The notes under the pieces were generated by a model, which saw only the letters and a list, made by a program, of their open reading frames with translations, had not been told where the DNA came from and did no database searches. Below are positions 10,341 through 23,139 of a DNA stretch of 64,000 bases, in pieces. Source of the DNA: Siphlonurus alternatus. Taxonomy: Eukaryota > Arthropoda > Insecta > Ephemeroptera > Siphlonuridae. Each line of letters begins with the position of its first letter. The stretch's first letter is position 1. The position numbers were made by a program, and so were the translations under genes. Location: assembly GCA_949825025.1 (NCBI GenBank), contig OX463778.1, positions 28,167,265 to 28,231,264 of the forward strand. The letters run 5' to 3'.

Positions 10341-12733
10341 CGAGTACTCTGGAAGTAGTCGAGTGTCCCAGTACCTCACATTATATAGCTATAGCTTATG
10401 TAGGATATGTACCTAACATTAAAATTTAATTACTTGCAGAGCTTGCCTTTTACGGGGATTATTAATATATTGTTGCGGAATCATTTATTGAAATTTGATT
10501 TTTGTACATAGCAAATTAAATTAATTAAGCAAAATAAAGCCAGGCTTAATAAGAGATGCATATTATACTATAAACTTCTTTAAAAAAAACGTACAATATA
10601 CATATCGATGGTTAATCACTTTAATCAATACCACTGTGTGCTCTTTAAAAAAAAATCTAAATTTCATGCTTCTTCATAAACAACTACGAGAAAAGGTCCT
10701 CCCTCCCTCATTTTTATTTTAAATTTTTAAATTATTTTAGGAACTATCAGGACTTTTTTTTTTTTTTTTGCTCCATAAGGCCAGCAGAGAATCAAAACCT
10801 GAAAACCTGCAGGTCTGATTGTCAGTCACTATAGAGCGCATACAGGGAGGGGGTGGGGAAGACCCACCTGCTTTCTAGACAGAAATGTCGAACATAACAA
10901 GAGGAAAAAAAAATGTTTGTTTTTATTATTTCTATAGTTGGTTATTTCATAATATTTAAAATAAATAGGTTGGCCTAAATCACAGCAAATCATATTGAAC
11001 AAAATGTGCATGCATTGCAAGACAATCTAATCTAACTTGCAAGTACTCCCTCCGCAATCATACAAACGAAAGAATTAGCATTGGATTAAAGAAAAATACC
11101 GTAAAACTTGCAGGGATGACAATAAAAAGGAACGGTATATAGTACCCCAATGTATTAACCGTTTGATAAATGATGAGTTTTTTTTTTTTTTTTTTTTAGC
11201 TTAAGGCTCATATAAATTTTATTGTTATATTTAAGTGCACATAGAGTAGCGGAATGAGCACTACCGTGACCCAAGTAATGTGTCATTACAATACTGCACT
11301 GCTGTTGTACGGTAAACAGACTTGAATCAAAAGAAAAAAACATTAAAGGTGCATAGTGCAACGACTGCAACGTACTCACATATATCAGAGCCAAGGTGGG
11401 TAAAGGTAAAGCTCAGAGCAACTTCATTTTTTCAAGCTCATAAATATGTACGGAATAAAAAAGTTAATTTCAAACAGAAAAAAAAAAGAAAAAAATATCT
11501 TCATAAATTACAATAATTTGTTGTGAAAAAATAAAAATAAACGCAAACCTCTGAACAGCACAAACTTTACACTTTTTTGTCTAGCTTGCGAGAGCTGCAG
11601 TTTCAAAATAAAGACAAGATGCATATTTAAAATTTTGAGATACATGTAAGAAGAGTACCCAGTCTATATCAATATCAAAAGAGTTTTGGTTCACGAGAAG
11701 GCCTCCATACACTGCGTGGTAAAACGCCTACAAACAAAGCAGGAGTCAGGAGTTCATGCTATCCACAGGTGTACATAATTTTAATAGCTGGTTAAAACCA
11801 AGTTGATAAAAATCTTATTTTACACGCACACTCAACTTTTTTTCTTACTTGGGTTTCATATGGCTTAATTATAAAAGTTTTAATTTTTCAGAGTACTTGC
11901 AATTTAATATTTAACCACATTGTAACTAGAATTCAAGGCTAAATAATTTCCTTTTTAATTTTTTGTGTCTTCATCCTGTCAAGTGCCTCTCACCTCCACA
12001 CAATTAATTATTTAGTTGGTGAATAATTAGCAACGCCATTTGCAGTATCACAAAACAATTTACATCCTTTATAATATTTTTTAATTGTAAGTTATTAAGG
12101 GTAGCAGCCACATATGTGAAATAGTGCTTATAGTGCTTTGCTGATATCCACATCCTTTTTACAATGTATATTTCTTTTTTGTAACTTGGGTGAAAAATAA
12201 AAATAAATAAATATAATATGACTTTTTGTACTAAAAATAAAAAGATGATGAAAATGGTGCAAACCTTCAAAGTTTGAATCACAAAATAATAGCAATACAT
12301 ATATATGGTAGTAAGATATGTAAGAGAGTTGCATAAAAATGTTGTATTTTTATAAACTTATTATTATTATTAAATTTATACGCATTAAATTATTGTTTAT
12401 TATTTTATAATTATTGTATTTTTTTAGTGATAATTCTGTTTATAAATGTAAAAGTTTATATTATTGACTTTATAGTTTATATGTAAGTTCTCACCTTCTT
12501 TATTAACCCGGTGTTTGACACTGTTTTTTAACTTCATGCAGTCTGTATTATAGATCATACTGCACATATTATTGAATAATTATGTTATTGCAGACACTCA
12601 TTATTTTGCATTTGCATTCTAAGAACTAAGCTCGATCCTACATATAACTTACAGAATATATTCTCGAATTTCAATGTGTTGACAGCACAATTCCCTGGAC
12701 AGGGTAAATAAATTTATGTTCCCAAGAGTGTAC

Positions 12734-12737
<4 letters not shown>

Positions 12738-12765
<28 letters not shown>
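12738..12765. repeat. Poly-A run
   Basis: Twenty-eight A residues in intergenic DNA; no retroposon body recognised upstream. Confidence 0.9.
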
Positions 12766-12766
<1 letters not shown>

Positions 12767-14799
12767 TATAGCACTGAAATTTTTCACAATTTTGAGATAA
12801 CTATATAAAGAGGAAGTGACTCTAGATCATTTTAACTGGCATAACCACAGACCATGCTCACTCATGCACACGTAGAGACAATGCTAGCTCATAAAGGTCA
12901 AATTCACATGCTTGAACACATGAATGTAATGCAGATAAAAGAGTTTGATGACTCGGCGCGAAGTGTTGAGCCTGCGGGACTCGACACAGATCACCGAACA
13001 CACCCATAGCCAGTTGGAGTGCCGAGCGATTGTTGTTGCTTCGTGTATCCATTGCAGGAATATCAATGTCAGAGGTGATTAATCTGACACGATTTTTCTT
13101 AATTCATATATTACGTGTGGTTAGAACCAGTTGAAAACATATAATAAAGGAATGTGTTATTTAACGTTTCATAAGTAACTTGTACATATTTGCGATAACA
13201 ATTATTTAGGTACGTATTCTACACTCAATCTGAGCTATAACTGACACTAGCTATATCACATCACTCTGAGATTAGGTATCTTGCTCAGCAACAAAATTGA
13301 GTTAATTAATGATCGGTATGAGTAACAATCAATCACCCTACAATTAAAGCATTCGATGTAAAATACCAGAAAGTAATTATAATTTTTAATAGCAGGTTTT
13401 ACACTACATATCAAGTCTACACCATTTAGGTGCATAATGATATACAATATATGACATGCTTTCTATAGTGTTGTGTCCGTGATTTTTACTTCATGCTGTG
13501 TAAAAATCCACCATATTCTTTTTAACATAACTTATACATTCAATGATAAGCATACATAATATTATGGAAGTGTTTGAAAAAAAAAACATTATTACTGAAT
13601 ATCCCTTTTTGACAAAATACATATGACGTATTAGGCGCGCGACAATAATTCACGAAGGTCGAGTTACCCAGAAGTATCCAGCTTTTCACTAACCGCGTTT
13701 CGTTTCATTGATTTCGAATGACGTACACCTGTACACTAACCGTAGTTATATTGCCATTATAACTATCATAACATTTCCTTTTTCTGCAGTAAAAACACTA
13801 AAAACAATAGTGCCATATAATTTCCAAGCAAACGTTTATTGTGAACATTCGAGGCCCCTGAAATGTATGCAACTTTTCGTACATATTTTATCACGTCATT
13901 GCAATAGGGAAAAATTAAGCTTATTAATTAATCAGAAATACCCAATCTGATAACAAACGTTATCACATCATTTTGTGCATCCTGGTCTCGATGTATTTTA
14001 ATAATAAATTATGTGAGCCAATGGGGATATCCAAATGTGAGTTTGCGCGTTTGCAGTGCCATGATCAGCATTGATGTAGCAAGTGCTGACATCTTCTGTA
14101 GAGTTATGGAAATTTTCTCGCTCCACAGCGGTGTAAATTAAGATTGTAGCACACTAATGTCCTCTTCAGTGAAAAAGAGCAAACATTTGAACTTTCAAAC
14201 CGATTGCAAAAGACAAATCTACTAGCTTTATTTATTTTAATATCATTTGATACTAACTGGCAAACTGCTTTAATTATTTTGTGTCTTTCTTTCTGTAAAA
14301 TTGTTAATTGAGCTGACAATAAATTTTATATGCATAAATAATATATAATCCTTGTTAATTTTCTTATCATTTGATCCACGTTGTTTAATTAAGTCTTAAT
14401 ATAATGCGCGCAGTAAAAGAATTAATTTATATTATATATGGACATCCCAAATATTCTCATTCCCGAGTCGTTTTGTAGAGTTTATAACAATTGCATTAAT
14501 TAAACGCTCGATTCTGCATAACCCATGCATGCACATGCATGTGTAAGGCTTACACATAGTGTAAGGGTAAGATACCAAGATAAATAAACCCTAAAACATA
14601 CATGCATACTTTATAATAAACTACATTATAGTTGAATATTATAGCCTAGATAACATAATTTAAATAAAAATTATATAGCTATATAGGTTATAGCTGTGCC
14701 ATGATTAATTAAGTCATGCAAAAAACGTGCAAAACTTTAATTAGGAAAAGGTGGATATCGAGGCATGAGGACCCGTTGAGCTTGGCGCACTTGGCGGCG

Positions 14800-15185
14800 C
14801 TTAGCGCAGTGCATTGACCGGTTCTCGTTAGATCACCGAATTCAAAACTACGTCAAGCTTGGTTAGTATATACTTGGATGGGTGACCGTTTCAAGTAAAA
14901 ATTACGTTACTTGATCCCTCCCTGGGGTAAATTCGTCTCGCTTTCCACTTAGTGCAGTGATGCACTTGTGTGTGGTTCCCCAGGCTTTGAACATCACTTT
15001 GGTCCATTGATAAAAAGTAGAGGTGTCCGTCCTGAGTGAGGTTTTCCACGGTTCCCTCAGTCCCATTTCAGCGAATGCTGGCATGGGACGCGTAACAGGC
15101 CGTGGCTATCCTTTCTCTAGCTTATCCCCACCCATTACCCCGCCGTGAGCTATGAGCTCTTAGGGGTGCATCCCTGTAAAAAAAT
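14800..15185 (+). mobile_element. 5S-rRNA-derived SINE, copy 1
   Basis: The head resembles 5S rRNA (CGGTTCTCGTTAGATCACCG, then GGTTAGTATATACTTGGATG), covering the internal Pol III control region. A body of about 280 bp follows (CCCTGGGGTAAATTCGTCTC ... GCTCTTAGGGGTGCATCC) and then an A tail. Diverged: the 5S part has a TATA duplication and TTCAAAACTA in place of TCAGGCTA. Confidence 0.8.
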
Positions 15186-17639
15186 ATGTTTTAATTAATT
15201 AGTGTTCTTATTTAATAACATAATAATATGCATAATTATATTAGGTGGATGAGATCGCGCGAGGAAAATTAACAATTTAAAATTTACATATTTCTTCCAA
15301 ACGTGGTGGGGTGTGTAATGGGGGGCAGATGGAGATCTAAAGATTCTAAAGGCAGCCTTACTATATTTTCTTCTAGAGGTAAAAGATTAATGTTATGTGT
15401 ATTTAATTATTTATGATTTAAATATAAATTTCAAATTGTTTTTTCCAATAAATATATTAAAATCGATCGAAATGTAATGAATATACTTCATGTAATGTAT
15501 TTTTGCCATTTTATATAAATAAATAAGTAATGCATTGCATGGTATTATACAATTTAAAATGTGTTTTATGGGATATGATATGGAGATTGAATTTATATAG
15601 ACAGAGAGTATCATTCTAACTTGCATACGAGCCATCAAGTTTGCTCTCCACCTCACCTCCGAACTGCCACTCTCATTGCAGGCTGATCCGCGCGGGCATG
15701 CATTCTGGGCGTGTGTGGAGCTTATAATAAGCTTATTTGCTTATTTCTTCTGCGTTTTGTCAATCATATATTATATAGTTCATTGCAAATCTTCAAACTA
15801 TACAACCGAGTCGTTATCAGAGAAAGAGAGTTTTCTCAGGACTGCAACAGTAAATAAGGTATACTGATGTGCATACATTAGGATACGTAGTGGGATATAA
15901 ATTGAATAGATTATAATTTTAAATCATTTTCCCTAACATGAAAATTTTTGATGTAAAAATATGTATTTGAGTTCGAATATAATCTTAATTAAGGTTTAAA
16001 ACGATACGTAAATTGGTTCACGAAACAATTAACAAAGCCCGGGCCTTGCATGATAACACACGGCGGGTCGTCTGCATGTGTATTCAGGTGTGTTGCTGAC
16101 ACACCGAGGCGTGCTCGCTATCACGCGGTTCGGCTTCTCTTATCAGAGCTAGCTGCAAGCTAGACTCGCGGTATGGCCACAGATAACAGCAGCTCCTCTA
16201 ACATATATGTGCAAATGAAAACGTCAGTTAACGTTATTTATATGAATCACCATCGCACTTCGTTTGGTATTGATTTTCCAGGCAAAGAAATTTATATTTT
16301 TCTGTGGCATTTTTATTAAATAAGTCCACCAAATGCAAAAACTTTTTTTTTCTTTTCTTTTTTTATATTTTTATTTCCTGTGAGCTATTTGTCTTACACG
16401 CGTTGAACTGAAAGCTGCATAGTCTCAATAATATTGCCTAATATACCGACCTCGATTTATATTAGGGATAGAAATTATATAGTGTTTTGACGTAATGAAA
16501 TTTCACCCAGTTTATCAATAACCGTTGCCGGCCTCCATCAACAATGTAATGGACAATGGATATGTCAATGAAGTTGAACATTTATAATATATTACGATTA
16601 CAAGTTTTCTCGTAAAAACTGCAAACTTTTACAAGCATTTATATATATTTCAAAAGATTTACATCGGCACCAAATGATAAAATTTGCAAATAAATTGATA
16701 TAGAGGCTATATTAAAATATATTGATAGTGATGATCAAGTGATGCAATGATGCTATATCTGAAGGAATTCAAGTTTCAGACAAAAGTCACGTGAATATAT
16801 CGGTTACATCTGAATTAAGTAAGCTGCTCACAACAGTCAATTGGTCTAATAAAGGAAAAATTAAAGATAGTGGTTTTATTTGCTATGCAATTGTGGAGTC
16901 AATAAGTTACGAAGTTACTCAACTTGGCTATATTATATTAAAATATTTCATATTTAAATTCGTTGTCAGTAGGCGAGTATTGCCGTTTAGCTGATTATTA
17001 AAGCTAAATTTACTATTATTAGCTCATCAGGTACAACTTACATATTATTTATTAAACTTTTACGCGTAAACTTTTTATACGCCATGCAATTGTTGGTCAA
17101 GTACATATAAGGAAAGATAGTGCAGAAAGTAACCACTGTATACTTTCTAACCACAAATATGGTGAATATATCATTGTTAAAATTATTGTATTAATGAATT
17201 TGAACCAAAAGGCAAGTAAAAATTTCAAAATTCTATCAATATTTATATTTCAAAAAATAAAAACTCAATGAAAACTTTGACCCTCTTATAGGATAAAGAA
17301 TACGTTTTGTCCTTCAAAAAAGACTTCACCAAAAACATCCAATAAAAAAAATACACAAATAAAAATAATAAAAAAAATTAAAATAATACAGAGAAGCATT
17401 AACGTAGTTGTGGGTCTTGGGAGGGCTATGGTAGCTGGACAGGCGTGCTGAACACATGCAGCATGAACACCGTTTAGGCAAGTGCTTCAATAATTAATGT
17501 ATTTTACCAGCATATATAAATTATTGAATACTATATAATATATATTGTTCACTTAAAATTTATAATAAATTATATAATCCGCTACATGCATATTAAGAGT
17601 ATAATATATTAAATATTAAGGAACTGTTATCGGGTCAAT

Positions 17640-17912
17640 ATTCGATTGGCACAAATCAATGACGTCATTCATTGAAAAGCAGCTACCTCCCTTCTTGAAC
17701 CATAAAAATATATTTTATGTGTAATTCATCTCGTCTATGTGGAAAAGGTCCATATTTCCATTAGGCTCATTTTTCAATATTAAGGTTCACGAGGTGTCCG
17801 CATGGTGGTGCGCACTACACTCTACGGCGGGAAAGATAAGGCGATCTGTGATTCTGTCCCGAGTGTTTGTTCCTTATAGGCAGTGGTTAGGCCATGCAGC
17901 AAAACGTCCGAG
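17640..17912 (+). promoter_or_regulatory. Candidate gene B promoter
   Basis: Contains an inverted CCAAT (GATTGG) near 17645, a perfect TGACGTCA at 17660-17667 and a TATA-like TTATAGGCAG at 17874-17883. The TATAxxGGCAG arrangement and the spacing to a downstream CAGTG resemble the gene A promoter (TATAAAGGCAG). Inference from motif layout. Confidence 0.35.
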
Positions 17913-17969
17913 TGTCAGTGAGCACGTGAAGAAGCACCAGCTGCAGCAGGAGAACACCCTTCACACGAG
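17906..17969 (+). other. SCD: Candidate gene B 5' UTR exon
   Basis: GC-balanced segment ending in ACACGAG then GTGAGA (17970-17975). Its size and position relative to a TATA-like box parallel the gene A 5' UTR exon, and gene B needs a non-coding first exon because its ATG exon begins with an acceptor. Another possible donor, GAG then GTGAGT at 20312, is an alternative. Only transcript data can decide. Confidence 0.35.
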
Positions 17970-18310
17970 GTGAGACCAGCTGGGGCACGAGGGCCAGGTC
18001 GCGAGGGTGTGTTACCACCAAATGTTAGTGCTTCTAGAAACTTCTGCTGCTGTCTCAATTTAACATTTTTTAAATTGCTATCTATAAATTTTTTTATGTA
18101 GAGGTACTAGCTGCTTTGGTTTGATCTGTCAATATAATCAACATGTTCTTAAAGAATAATTATAATATATTTAATTTTCTTTTTTATTATTTTTGTTCAA
18201 AAGTTTTGTATCACAATGTATATATAATTACATAAATATTATAAATAATTTGTGTAAGTATCGTAATTAAATTAAACTATTAAACTGAATTAAGATTCAG
18301 TTTAGGGCGG

Positions 18311-18472
18311 CAGGCCGGTGCGGACCCAGAACCAAATTTCGGAAGGGGCTGTCTCCATAAGGCCTATGTTAAAAGAAATCGGAGTACGTGGGTAAAATGC
18401 CTATATTTATATTACCCATTTTAAACTAAAAATTTCGGGAGCCCCCCAGCCACCCCTCTAGATCCGCGCCTG
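18311..18472. mobile_element. hAT-like MITE, copy 3 (opposite orientation)
   Basis: CAGGCCGGTGCGGACCCAG start and CTAGATCCGCGCCTG end, with an internal segment that reads as the complement of the 3123/3823 copies (CATAAGGCC, ATTACCCATTTTAAA). Lies just downstream of the candidate gene B 5' UTR exon. Confidence 0.6.
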
Positions 18473-21031
18473 CAGAGCGGCACGTAATGTTTATTGTTTT
18501 CTGTGGTTTTATACCTGAGAATTATTCGTAAATGGATAATCGTCAGTGGTTATAACCTTTATAAGTTAATTTTTATATTTTTTGCATTATATTAATTCTG
18601 AGCATTGTGATTGCGCCGATTGCAGACGCATACCACCTGGTGGCGTAAATATAAATGTTTCCCTGCTCATGCAATTTAACAACATTTAATTACAAGATTT
18701 GCTGATTATCAGATCTGGGGAGATGAGGAACGGTATAGCCCTCCGTTACATGATACAAGATATTAATACATTAGAATAAGAATAACGTCACCTTTCAAAT
18801 TTTCCTTAAAAAACATAAAAATTGGAAAAGTGTCACTATAGCTCGATCTACCCATGTTTGAAGGAACTATTACGTTTTTAAAGGGGATGTGTTATGACTT
18901 AAATATCATATGGAGTAAGAGTATAATATTATGAGGTTATGACTATGACTTAAATTCTCGCCTGCCAACTGTTATATTATGTAACAATCGGGAAATATAA
19001 TAAATCAATAAAAATTATGACGCGTAAGTTATATTTCCATACATAGTATAGTCGTGGTTAACTGGTAACATAATCGATTGTATAACATTAAGTTTAGGGG
19101 AATCCTTATCAACGCAAAGAAAAATAAGTCATAAAAAGAATATACATATCATAGAAAGTTCTCGAACAAAATTAGTTTTTTATTTATTTTTTTCAACATA
19201 TGAAATATTTTTTGCACATTTAATGTCTTCAAAATATTAAAATGCTCTGAATATTCCAACACCAATAACACCTTCCACTGCACAGAACAGATCAGATTAA
19301 TGCATGTTTAACAATAAAATTAACATTAATTAATGCAGAATCAGGTGCCATTATTTAAATAATTTGAATTTTTTTGATTCTTATTATTTAATGAACGTAA
19401 AATCCATAATTAAACATTTTACTATATCCAATTATCCATCACAGAGAGAAAATTTTACTCTCAATAAGGGGCGTAACCACGAACGACAAAGAAACTCCTG
19501 TTGCTATTAGCTGTTGTTACTGAAAGTAAAAAAGTCTATCAGAGGAAGTAATTGGATTGCTCTTTAACAGGTGTTACCTTAGCTTTTTGTAACTTTCTGT
19601 AGAAGCTAAACTAATTTTGAACAACACTCCTGAGAGAGTACCTTGGTGTTTGGGATGCAGTATTTTTATATATTAGGTGCTGTAGATGAGACAATTTCAT
19701 AAAAGCCTTCAGAGTATTCAAAGAGAAGTCTGGTCTTCTCTCACGTTGCTGTGTGGTGTTTCTGGTGGAGATAAGAAATGTGTATACAACGCCGGTCTGA
19801 GTGATAACGTCGAGTCACGTGTGGTGATGACGTCACAGCCGGTACAACAGAACACCATCATCTCACAGCGTGGTCGGTGTGTGGGGATTTGAGGGAGAGA
19901 GAGAAGTATACGAGAAGTTCTGTTCTTTTTTATGTACAATGTTGCCGTATCTCTTTATATAAATATATATTTATAGTTATTTAGTACACCTGTTACATAA
20001 TAATGAGATACAAAACCATCAAGATGTCTGAGGACTGCAATAAAATGTTTAACATTTCTGGACACTGTTGAAAACTTTCCCCTCCAGCTGCAGGACTCGT
20101 GACGGTCTGATGGTGAGGTATTCAGGCCCATTCAGGCGGTCAGCTGGCTGGCCAGTGCAGCGGAGGACGAGCGAGGGACTGGGCGTGCTTTCAGAGTTTC
20201 ACCAACTTTTGTTTACCTCTTGTCAAAATGTTGTCACCGAAGCTGAGGAAGTTACAGGATGGTCAACTCTGAAACTGATCCCAAGTATCATTAACTTTGT
20301 TTCTTCGTGAGGTGAGTTTTGCTGCATGCACGATTTATCCAGCTATCATCATAATTAATATGTGAAGTTGAGTATATAGAGTTGGCTCGGAACCTCGGCT
20401 TTGTCAACGAAATGCATCTGCATGCTTATTTTGCACCTCGTAATTTGAATGATATATAATATTTGTTATTTTCAATTAGAATTTATTAGAAATGTTATAA
20501 CACTTACTAATTAATATTGACCCGATCAGAAACATTTTTAAGTCAATATTTTATTTTATGTTGCAGCTTTTTCCTTTAAAAATATTAAAGTAAAGAGAAA
20601 ATACTATTAATGCAGATTATAATTATAATTAAATATTATATCTTCAAGTTATTCAAAATGACATTTGAAAGAGCGTCAAACAAAACTTTTTAGCATTTTT
20701 TTTAATAATATTTCCAAAATTTGATTTCCCTGTGTTATATATTACACATAATATTACTATTTTTAAACATAAAGAGAACTCTGTCATGTCCATATACAGT
20801 CACGCGTCGAACTGTTCGATATGTTAAATGATAAGTGGCTTCAACACGCACCCCATCATAATACGTTAACGTTGCATTTTCCCCGCGAGTCGCATGATAT
20901 ACACATAGAGTATATTCATAAAATATCTAAAGGTTATTCTGATAGTGAAAGTTAGCAAGAAGATTGTGAATGATCGGAATAGAGAGATAATAATTTGATT
21001 CTCGCGTGATAAAAAAACTCTTGTAGTCGAG

Positions 21032-21040
<9 letters not shown>

Positions 21041-21118
<78 letters not shown>
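21041..21118. repeat. (GA)n microsatellite
   Basis: Uninterrupted GA dinucleotide tract of 78 nt in the candidate first intron of gene B. Confidence 0.97.
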
Positions 21119-21120
<2 letters not shown>

Positions 21121-21757
21121 ACAGTGTTATGTGCACGCTGATGGCTTAGCAACACAAGAACTCACATCGATATTTCACATAAACACACAATGGTATGAAC
21201 TTAGGCTCTCTATCCTCTATCTCACCTCCAGTGCACACCAATGACGTCATAAACACCAGACAGGCGTGGTCTTGTCAATGATCCTCTTCTTACGGAGTCT
21301 CCTCGATCTCTTACATTACTCAGAGAAACAACATTAAACAAATTTGAACGTTTAATTTATTTTCAATTAGCTGCATGCATTAATTTTGACGTGATTCAAG
21401 TAACCACAAAAAATTATTAGAAAACGTTTATTATTTTTTTTTTTAAATTTTGAATTTCAATTGTTCAATTTCAATTGATTTAAATTTCAACAGGTGTAAA
21501 AGCTATAATATAATATTTTTATTATTTATAATATTTCCTTAATATGTAACTTAACTTACTGAATTTATTTCAAATTAAATAAAAAGCATAATTACACTCG
21601 AGTACGAAATAATGGATATTTATTTGGGTTTTACCGGGTACGAGAAAGATTCTCTCGCTGGAGATATAGCTGCTGTAATTTAGATAATGCGCTCTAGTTT
21701 GGAGTGCGAGCGCAGCAGCAATTGTGACAACACCCTGGGGATCTCGTCTCGAACAGC

Positions 21758-21770
21758 ATCACGTGATTGG
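21758..21770 (+). promoter_or_regulatory. SREBP-type E-box fused to inverted CCAAT box
   Basis: ATCACGTGAT is the palindromic E-box form bound by SREBP-1. Its last two bases start ATTGG, an inverted NF-Y site. It lies 1.1 kb upstream of the gene B ATG exon, followed at 21815 by TTTTAAA. It could be an alternative promoter or intronic enhancer for gene B. Confidence 0.4.
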
Positions 21771-22910
21771 TCCCGAGATGCATCTCCGTCTGCCTCGCGT
21801 CTGCTTCAAACCGGTTTTAAACTCTCCGTGCACGTTGTTCCGTAACAAAAAGCACTAGCAGGGATTCACTCATGGCAAACGTATAATAACTAAAATACAT
21901 ATAACCATCTGGTCAATTTATAGAATACTTATTCGTATTTATAAATTTACAAACCGGGTTCTCCATAATTATTTATATTTAGCAATTTTGAGTAAGAACT
22001 AAGAAATAAAATAATATTATGAAACGGAAATTTCCTTTGGTTTCACTCTCTGCAGAGTGGTGGTTAAAGAAGTACGGGAATACGTCTTGTTGACAAAGAC
22101 ATATGCTATCAGCTGCATCCGTTTCCGATATCAGCAAATAATTACATCGCTGACCTGCTACATGAGATCCGTCATCCTGTCTTACAGCATCCGCACCAGT
22201 GATCTTTATCGATATGTAATCCAAAACAATACAATTCGATTTCTTCACGCAAATAGTTTATTTAGATAAATATAACATGAAAGCTTATATTATTATCATA
22301 CATTATATACACGGTAGTTACACGTATATAATATTATAATATATAATGTTATACATTATTTATTTGAGTTATATTCTAAAACCTGATATTTAGAAGTGAT
22401 AGCAAGAGCTACTGAAATTGTATATACCTTTCTGATGCCTCCTAATACAAATATTTCAAAGTATATATTATATACAGCAGTAAAACAAGTAGACTGTTTA
22501 TATTTTTACGTGAATCAGATATAATATTTTTCATGTAAAAAAAATCCTAGTATTGACATTAGATACATATTATCAAGCAGCTGCAATGCATTATATATCA
22601 TATTTTCATAATTGTGTTGTTTATATACAACCAGTTGCTTGAATAAAATAAATAAATATTGATCCAACAAAGTGCTTTATATTCACTATAAGAAATAATT
22701 GTTTTGTCTATATACCAAATATGTTCATTTAATTTAAACGGGGATATTGGCTGTTGAATTTTCCACTTGAAATTTTAGCAACGTGCCACCAGTGAGCCTT
22801 ATTTTCAGCTCTACTTTCTTCTTGTGACAGTTTCTTCGCGGCCTCTAGCTCAGTTCACAGAGTTAATAATTTTGTTATTGTTTCACAGAGCTCCGTCGTC
22901 ACAACACGAG

Positions 22911-23139
22911 ATGGCGCCTAACGAGATGCTCAAACGCCACCCCGCCTCATCGCCAAGTGGCCTCGAGCAAGACACCCGTCTGGCCAGTCACGTGACTAAG
23001 GAGGATCCCCTTCCGGATGATTTCCGGCCCAGCATCATGTGGCCCGACCTATTCGTCCAGATCTTCCTGCATGCCGGATTTGTGTGTGGTCTGCTACTCA
23101 TCTTAATGGCACTGGTTGACGTCCGCACCTCCATATTTG
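22911..23139 (+). CDS. SCD: Gene B coding exon 1
   Basis: Acceptor TTTCACAG ends at 22888; 22889-22910 is 5' UTR and the ATG at 22911 opens MAPNEMLKRH. Encodes residues 1-76 plus one base, with the first membrane span near residues 48-66 (LFVQIFLHAGFVCGLLLILM). Donor GTGAGC at 23140. The phase-1 exit matches genes A and C. Confidence 0.85.

Larger units (their letters stand above)
10345..17640. other. Intergenic region between gene A and gene B promoters
   Basis: AT-rich DNA separating the head-to-head desaturases A and B. It contains a 28-nt A run (12738-12765), a 5S-derived SINE (14800-15185) and scattered low-complexity stretches. Short ORFs here (for example 12858-13066 minus) match nothing I recognise. 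No further gene is supported. Confidence 0.5.
17970..22888 (+). other. Gene B putative first intron
   Basis: AT-rich stretch holding the hAT-like MITE 18311-18472, a (GA)n tract 21041-21118, perfect TGACGTCA sites at 19828 and 21242, an E-box/CCAAT composite at 21758-21770 and an alternative donor at 20312. No coding exon is supported. Confidence 0.4.

Noticed and set aside
12858..13066. Minus-strand frame MDTRSNNNRSALQLAMGV
   Set aside because: Short, no recognised family and no clear splice sites.
14800..14890. Genuine 5S rRNA gene
   Set aside because: The 5S-like part is incomplete, diverged and fused to a SINE body with an A tail.
20927..21155. Open frames of repeated Leu-Ser on the minus strand
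   Set aside because: They are translations of the (GA)n microsatellite.
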